The translations under genes were made by a program, and so were the position numbers. This document shows positions 8,601 to 17,600 of a DNA stretch of 19,574 nt, piece by piece; within the stretch, counting starts at the first letter, position 1; each line of letters begins with the position of its first letter. The notes under the pieces are model-generated. The model searched no databases, was not told the DNA's origin, and was given only the letters and a program-made list of their open reading frames with translations. This DNA is from Candidatus Poribacteria bacterium (GTDB taxonomy: Bacteria > Poribacteria > DTPJ01 > WJIO01): contig WJIO01000210.1 of NCBI GenBank assembly GCA_014730235.1, positions 1-19,574 of the forward strand, read 5' to 3'.

Positions 8601-11600
8601 CCAAGGCGATACTGACGGCATAGCCAGCTTTGACGTGCCCGGTCTGGTAAACAATATCCCCATGTATGACGACGGTCAGCACGACGACAACGGTCGCGGC
8701 GACGGCATATATTCCGGTTCTTATGAAATTCAGGAAGGTGACGGTGTTTTATCCGCTCCTGTAACTGCCCGTCTGGTTGATCGGGAAGGCCGGGAGACAT
8801 CCAAGACCGCGATCTTGGAAGTAAGCGTTGATGCCATTTCACCGCCCCCGGTGATTGGTGTAACAGCCTCTGATAGGCCAGATGATGACGGCGGTTTTAT
8901 CGTCATACAGTGGAATACATCGTCAGAGTTGGATTTTGCCCGTTATAACATATACCTGTCACAACAGCCCATAGGCGGCAGGGTCAGCGGTCTACAGCCT
9001 GCTTTAACTGTCACCGACCTTCTCCGTAACTCAGCGGAATTGGAAGTTGAGGAAAACGCCGTTGATTATTTTGTCGCCGTTACCGCTGTGGATATAATGG
9101 ACAACCAGTCTGAGTTGGACGAAACCGGCAGCTCCACCTTCGGTCCTGTCCAGGCCCTGGACAACGTAAGACCTGCCCCGGTCAGAGTAGTCTCCGCTGT
9201 GGACAGACCCGAAGATTTTGGCGGCGTAATAATTCTAAGCTGGACTCAGGTAAACCAAGAAGCGGATTTCGCTCGGTATAACATATACATGGATACTCAA
9301 ACCATATCATCGGTACAGGACTTAACCCCCTTTGAAGTCGTAACCGATAGATTCATAACCATATTAAGCATACCCGTTTCATCCAACGATATTGATTACT
9401 ATTTTGCCGTAACTGCTACGGATACTTCCGACAACGAATCTTCCCTGGATGCTGAGTCCACCGCCGGCCCTGTCCAGGCCCAAAATAATATTGGAACTCA
9501 ACCCGAAACCCCTGTAAGTATAATAACCGGACCTGTTGGCACTACCCTTTATAATTCTGTGGCCTTTAATCTTTCAAGGTTCATAAGCGGTTCATCCCAG
9601 ATCATTCCCGGTTATTATTACCGCCTTGACGACCGTGCATGGCAGTGGTCTTCTTTATCCACCGTTATTTATAACAATCTCCGGGATGGTTCTCACACCT
9701 TTTCAGTCCGTCTGCCCGATTCCCTTGAAGGCGATGCCGCCGGTTTTGTTCTCAGCCGTTCTTTCTCTGTGCAGGCTGTTTCAACCCTTGAGCGAGAGCC
9801 TAACGACAGCCCGGAGAACGCCCATGAAATCCCCTCTGGTGTGGTAACCCGGGGGCAAAGCTCCAGTGCTGACGACAGCGACTGGTTCAGGGTTCATATC
9901 CCGGCCAACAGTCCATCTGTGGCCCATGTGATATTCTCACCGTCCCCCTCTCTGGCTTCTGCCGATATAACTGTCCATGCTCTTGGGCCCTTGCGGGAGA
10001 TAGGTAGTTTCACAAGCTCTAATGGCCAGCCCGGTCATTTCAGCTTTGGTCTTTCCCAGACTTCGGATTATTATATACAGGTTAATACCTCCAACGCCGG
10101 AAACTATAGACTCGTAGCTGCTTATCATGTCCTTCCCCAGGAATACTATTGGGAGACGGAGAACAACGACCAGGGCCCAGCCGCCGATGTTATCGGTTCT
10201 GATATCCGGGAGATCCATGCCAACACTAGCAAAAGCGGCGACGTGGATTGGTTCAGGTTTTTTGTGACGCAGTTTTCTGGAAAGGATTCCGCGTGGATGG
10301 AGCTTTCTCTCCATCGCCCTGATATTCAGGCTGAAACCACTGTGGAAATATACTCCTCCTCCCCCGGCCCTGCGGATTTACAGGTAACCCGGTTCACCCT
10401 TGATCCCGTTTCCCAGTTTCAGGAGCTTACTCCCGACTTTGCTGGCCCGGTTAGTGCTGGAACGGATTATTTTATCAGGATTGACAGTGGCAGTGAACAG
10501 CCTTTTAACCCCTATCAGGTCTCTTTGGATCTATCGGAAGTGCCTGTTGGGGATGATTTTATCTGGGAGGTTGAACCAAACAACACCTCGAACCGGGCCA
10601 ATATGCTGGACATAGGCATAAAGCGCCGCGGCAACAGTTGGGATGCTAATCAGGATATTGACTGGTACAGGATCAACATTCCCGATGAAGGGGTATTGAA
10701 CTTAAATCTCTCCAGACCTGGTGGATTAGGTTCTACAACCCTTGAAGTTTACGATGCCTCCATGATGCCGGTAGGAAGCATGCAGGTTACCCCCTTATTC
10801 TCACAAAAAGGGGGCATAAACGTCGATGTGGCCCCCGGAGCATATTACGTTAAGCTGACACCTCAGGGTGAGCTTTCTGGGGCGTTTTATGAGTTAAGCG
10901 CGTTTCTGGTGGATTCAGTTTCTATGGTTCGTGTTTCATCTCAAGGCGAAGAAATACAAGACACAAACCAACCCCTGAAAGCCGGTGACATGATCCAGTT
11001 AGAGCTGGTATGGAACGTAGCCGATGGAACGGTAACCTTTGACATAGGCGATATTCAGACGGACATACCTATGACCCATCAGGAAAACGGAACTTATACC
11101 GGTTCATACACCTTTGTAACCGGAGACAATCAGACCAGAGCCCCTGTTGTCCTGCACCTTCAGGAGCCATCAGGAACAGTAGCCGACATCGAGTTTGACG
11201 AGACTGTGACTGTGGATACCCTACCTCCGGCCATTGCTCAGGTATCCCATGATGCATTAACCCCTCTTGCCGCTGGTCGTGATTTGACCGTAAGTATGAT
11301 AGGCGAACCCAGAGGAAGGGCAACCTTTGATATTGGCAACTTTAGAACAGGTCTGGATATGTATAACATGGCCTTTGACGGTGAGATGCCCCCTGTGGCC
11401 ATATTGTTCTGGAACTGGCGTCTGGAGCCGGGTGTTGGTCTGCTGGTATCCGGTCGGGTAAAAAATATATCCGATTCTGTAAGGAACAGGGTAAAGATTA
11501 ATTATACCTTCTACGATATTGACGATGAAGTTGTCAGCGAAGGCTTTATTTTCACCTCACCTCGCAGCATATCCCCCGGTGTTTCCCCATCGTTCAAGAC

Positions 11601-14600
11601 TTATGCGGATTACAGCGGCAGTGAGGTCAGGGCAGAACTTGAATTGGTGTATGGTAATGATGAAACTTTTGCCGGTGAAACCTCCGACGAAGGCATATAC
11701 ACCGGGATTTATCAGGTGGGCGAAAATGACAATGTGTCTGACGCTCCCGTCATATTTCACCTCACCGACGTTGCCGGTAACAGTTCCCAGACTCAGGCTG
11801 AAAATGCGGTAACCTTTGATAACATATCCCCTGTAATTGTTTCCTTAACTCACAACGCGGATCAGGTATTAGTAGAAAACGACGTTTTGACTGTTACCAT
11901 GCGCCTTGAGAACCCCGAACCCGGTGCCGAAGCCAGCTTTGATATAGGCGACTTTCGATCGGGGATTGACATGTCCGTCAATAATTCCGAACTCATTGAA
12001 TACATCGGCACTTATCGGATCAGGGCTGGTGATCAGGTGGAAAATGCCCTGATTATCGGACATATTTCAGACGCTGCCGGCAATGAAAATGAACAGACGA
12101 GTATCCAGTCTGTAAGCATCGATACATCAACTCCCAATATATCATCCGTAACATTCAACAGCAAAAACAGACCCTTCGTTCAGGATGAAGAACTCACAGT
12201 CTCTGTCCGCACCGACCCCGGCTCTGTGGTTACTTTCAGCGTGGAAGGTCTGGTTTCCGATGTGCCCATGTATGACGATGGTCAACATGATGACAGCGAA
12301 CCCGGCGACGGTCTTTACAAGGGTTCATACACCATCAGCCAGGATGATAACATTACCGCCCAGAGGATCAGGGTAACTGTAACAAATCCCAATGGAAAGA
12401 CGACAGTCCGTCAGTCTCTTGAAACTGTTTCTGTGGATACTACCCCGCCTGCTGAGGTTACAGGTGTAACAGCATCAGACAGACCCGATGATGAAGGCGG
12501 CTATCTGGTTCTAACATGGCAGGCCAGTCAGGATGAGGATTTCCACCACTACAATATATACCAGTCAGAAGCTCTTATAACTAATATTGTGCAATTAGAA
12601 CCATTGGATATAAACATAACCGATATAAACAACACCAGCGTTCAGATTCCCGTACCCATGTCCGACCCCGAACTACCGCCAGCCAATTACTACTTTGCTG
12701 TTACGGCCGTGGACGTGGCCACCAACGAATCCCGCATCACCAGCGAAAGCACCGCAGGCCCTGCATCGGCTCAGGACAATCTCCCGCCGCCGCCGGTAGA
12801 AACTGTGACGGGATATGACCGGGCTTTCGACAACGGAAAAGTCATAACAATAACATGGAGCGATCCATCCCCGGCCGAGGATTTTCGCCGCTATCACGTC
12901 TACATGGACAGCGTTCCCATAACGTCAACATCTGGTCTTGCACCTGTAGAAGCAGGCATCACTGATCGAAATGTATTATTGACAGATATAACCGTACCCC
13001 AGGACGACGTAGAATTCTATTTTGCCGTTACTGCCCTTGACACTTCCGGCAATGAATCAGTTTTAACGGATAATTCAACTGCGGGGCCTTTGTCCAGCCA
13101 GGATAATCTGGTTGATGTGCCTGATACCCTTGTAAAGCTCATAAGTGGTCCCATAGGCGAAGTTCATCACGACGACGTAACCTTCATCTGGAACCGATGG
13201 TTCAAAAACAGCGGTTCCGGTCTAACAGGATATTACTACAAGCTGGATAACGCTAACTGGACATGGACTGACCAGAATTACAAAATCTATAACGACCTTA
13301 ATCCCGGTGAACACATGTTTTACGTCAGGGCTGATTTAGGTTCAGGCCAGACCGATCCCATGCCTGCCAGCAGGACTTTTTCCGTCAGACGCATAAACAT
13401 CCCGGAGGATGAACCTAACGACACCGTAGGCCAGGCCAACTGGATCTCAAAAGGAATGACCATCACCGGCGTAAACGCCGGTGATGACGATAACGACTGG
13501 TATAGATTCCATGTGGAATCCGCAGGCATTATGACGCTGCATTTTAACCGCATAAGGGCTGTAGGCTCTACGGAAGTCTCGATTTACAGGGCTTTGCCTG
13601 CAACCCAGGAAACCAGGATAGGCAGTTTCATTGTAAATACTGCCGATAAACGCCATAATTTCAGCACCGGCGTGGAATTGGGCGATTACTTCATGCTGGT
13701 GGATTCCCAGGGTGAGGATTCGGAATATGATCTGTCAGTGATCACCGTTGAAATGCCGGAGGATATTTTGTGGGATATGGAGAACAACGACCAACCCCGA
13801 TTTGCTCAGTTGGTGGGACGGTGGGATCTGGAACCGGGAGTCACCGAGGAACTCCCGGTAACACAGGTTTCCGGTTTTGGGAACAAGGAATCAGACATAG
13901 ACTGGTATCAAATTCAGGTGTCTGGTTTGGCCCCCAATACCTCAGTTTTCATGGACCTGGATTTTGTACGTCCAAAAGGTGCTGGAACTACCGAAATTAG
14001 CCTTTATTCATCCTTCCCTGTTACCGATTCACCAAAAGTTGGCGTTATAAAACTTGAGCCTGCCAATGCTCAAATGAGTTTGTTCTCTACTCCTGTAAGG
14101 AATGGTGATTACTACCTTAAAGTTGATAATTCCCAGGAAATGGACTTATCCAGCATGTACTTTTTCAAGGTTTCGTTTAGAGCAGTACCCGATAAGTGGG
14201 AAGTAGAGCCAAACGGCGTTTCTCAATTTGCCAACAACCTTTCTGTGGGTGAAGTCATAAAAGGAACTAGCTGGCATCCTGATGATGATGTGGACTGGTT
14301 CAAAGTTAGACTAACCAGACGGGGAACCTTTGTGTTGTCTTACTTCAGACCCTTTGGTACTGGTTCTGCCGATATGAAGCTCAAAGGCGCAAACGGTGAA
14401 GATATAGCCACTGCATCAGCCGGTATATTCTCCGGTCAGAAAGCGGATATAAGCGCAGAGCTTAATCTTGGTGATTACTTTGTTGTTATTGATCCACAGT
14501 CAGAAGCTGATGCTTCGGCTTATTACTACCTTACGACTGTAGTTCTGGATGATGTGGAGTCAGAAATTGTTTACAGCGAAGATAATCCCTTTGATGAAAG

Positions 14601-17600
14601 GGAAATCCTTTCAATAGGTGATGTTTACAGGCTTTCGGTGGAATGGAAACCGGGTAACAACATCAGCTTTAATATTGGCGATCTCAGATCAGACATCCAG
14701 TTGTCCGGCGATGGTTTGTATACCGGTTCATATACTATTCAAAATGGGGATGATATACAGGACGCAGAAATTGTACTTGTAATTGACATGCCGCCGGCTT
14801 CTGCATCGGCAGATGACACCTGGACTGCGGAAGTAACCCTTGATGATACCATAACCATAGACACAACGCCGCCGAGAATTACCAGGATCGATCATAACAT
14901 AAGGCTGCGCCCACTTAAAGCCGGTGAAGAACTGCAAGTAACCATGAACGGCGAAGCCGGGGCCAGGGGCGCTTTCTTTGATATAGTTGTTCCTGACGGC
15001 ACTTCAATACTGCGGTATTCGGAAATACCCATGACAGAAGACCCGGAGGGAACTTATGCAGGGATATACACCGTTGAGGAATTGGATAATATAAGCGGGG
15101 CCTCTGTAATAGGTCATCTTTTTGATACGGCCGGAAATGAATCCACCAGAACGTCGGATCTCCCTGTTTACTTTGACACTCTGCCGCCGGATATTGAAGC
15201 TGTGGAGCATGATGCTGTTGAAGAAGCCCTGTTAGAGGGCGAGGTTATTACTGTAAAGGCTATCAGCGATACAATAGGCGGAAAGGCCGTATTCAGCATC
15301 GGAGATTTGGTTCCAGAAAGGGTTATGTATGACGATGGAACAAGGGGTGACGAAGAGGCTGATGATGGAGTTTATACAGGCAGGTATACGATAAGACCGG
15401 GCGATAATGCTACCGATGCCCTTGTTACCGTCAGGCTTGAAGATAAGGCCGGTAATGTAGCTGAAGAAAGGGCTTTAAACCCTGTCAATGTGGACACATC
15501 ATCACCGGAGATCACCTCCGTTGTTCACAACGCTGATGACATTCTTTCAGAAGGCGATGAACTTATGGTAACCCTTACCGGCGTTCCGGGAAATACTGCC
15601 AGCTTTGACATAGGTGAATTTCTGAAAGATCAGCCTATGTATGACGATGGAACCCGTTTGGATGAAACAGCCGGAGATGGTAACTATACGGGAATTTACG
15701 AGGTGAAAGAAGGTGATTTTGTAGAAAATGCCCGGATTACAGGCTATCTTGAGGACGAAAGCGGAAACCGGTCTGTATACAGGGTCTTTGAAAGGGTTAG
15801 TATAGACGCGATTGCGCCTTCACCGGTTCTTAACGTCCAGGCGGAGGACAAGCCTGATGACCAGGGATACAGGATTATATTAAGCTGGGACGCTTCGGAT
15901 GATGAAGGGCTTGAGCATTACAACATATACAGGGAGTCCTCACCTATAACCTCTATTTTAGGTCTGGCTCCTCTTGCTGATTCTGCTTTGCTTGACAGAT
16001 CCTTTACCCAATATGAAATCACAGTTCCCAGCAATGACAGTAGTTATTATGTGGCGGTGACGGCTGTGGATACGGCCGGAAACGAGTCTTTACTGGCTAT
16101 TGAGCCGGTAAATGGAAATTCCGGCAGTGTTTTCGGACCTGTTCGGGCTGTTGATAATATTGCCCCGGAACCTGTGACAAGGGTTTCTGCACAAGATAAC
16201 CCGGATGACCAGGGAAAGACTGTATTGGTTAGCTGGACAAGGGCCACCCAAGAAGATGATTTCGGATACTACGGTGTGTATTATTCAGAAGAGCCTATTA
16301 CGTCGGTGGAAGATTTAGAAAATGTGCAGACTTTTGGCCCCAGGGATGTTGTGAGTTTACCTAATGGCATAGGTGCTTACGTTTCAGTGCCTGCCGATGG
16401 TGTGGATTATTATTTTGCCGTTACAGCTTTTGATGAAAATGATAATGAGTCAGGGCTTGATGATCAGGGGCGTTCAACAGCCGGACCTGTGGCTTCCTCC
16501 GATGATGTTCCGCCTGATCCCGTTATTATACTGGAAGCCGCCGATGCTCCAGGCGATGAAGGTGGGTATCTGGAAATATTCTGGCGTTATAACACAAAGG
16601 AAGATATACGGGAGTATAATTTTTATCTTTCCACAGAATTTATTGATAACAGCGTTATAGACGACCTTATACCTACTGATCTTGTCAGTACTGCCGAAAT
16701 TAGTGTTACCGATTCTGTCGCAAGTTATGAACTTCGATCTCCTGCTGACCTGGTGAGTTTTTACGTGGCGATTACGGCTGTGGACTACGGCGGCAACATG
16801 AGTTCGCTGGATGATTCGGGTATGTCCGTTGCAGGGCCTGTTCAGTCGGTCTCCAATACTACCAGTGTGAATTCAAGCAGTGTGATTTTTGCTGGCTTTG
16901 ACCCCAAGACATCGGTTATTGTGCCTGCTGGTGCTATGCCAGACGGTGGAACGGTGGATATTTTCCTTCCTTCGGAATCCTTACTCAGAACTATAGAAGA
17001 AGCGGATCAATTCCTGGAAAGAGCCCATATTGATCCGGAACTAGACTTTTATTTTGATAATACTGTTCGGGAATTTATCTCCAGCACATCGGCTCTTAAT
17101 AGACCTGTGGAAATTACCCTGTCCTATCCGGATTTTGCCGAATTACAGGCAACCAGATTTATAGGTGCAGAGATACCTTCCGGGGAAGACGAGGCACATC
17201 TCAGGATATTTAAACTCAACCAGGAATCCAGAATACCACGATGGGATCTGGTTACCGGCTCTCATGAGGTAAACACCAGCCAGAGGACAGTCTCTGTGGA
17301 GGTGAATTCCTTTGGCGTTTACAGGATAGGTATACTGGAATTGCCTACAAGCCTGGACAGAGTTGTGGTTTATCCCAACCCCTATATACCATCTCAATCC
17401 CTTAACGGCTACGTTACATTTAAGAACCTTACAGATAGGTTTACTATTGACATATACACTCTGAACGGCGATCATGTAAGGACTATTGAACGTCAAAACG
17501 GCGGCGGCGATGAGGCCATATGGGACGTGAGAAATAAGCAGGATGAAGAAGTGGCCAGCGGAACTTATTTGTTTATTATTCAGGGGGATGATGATTCTTA

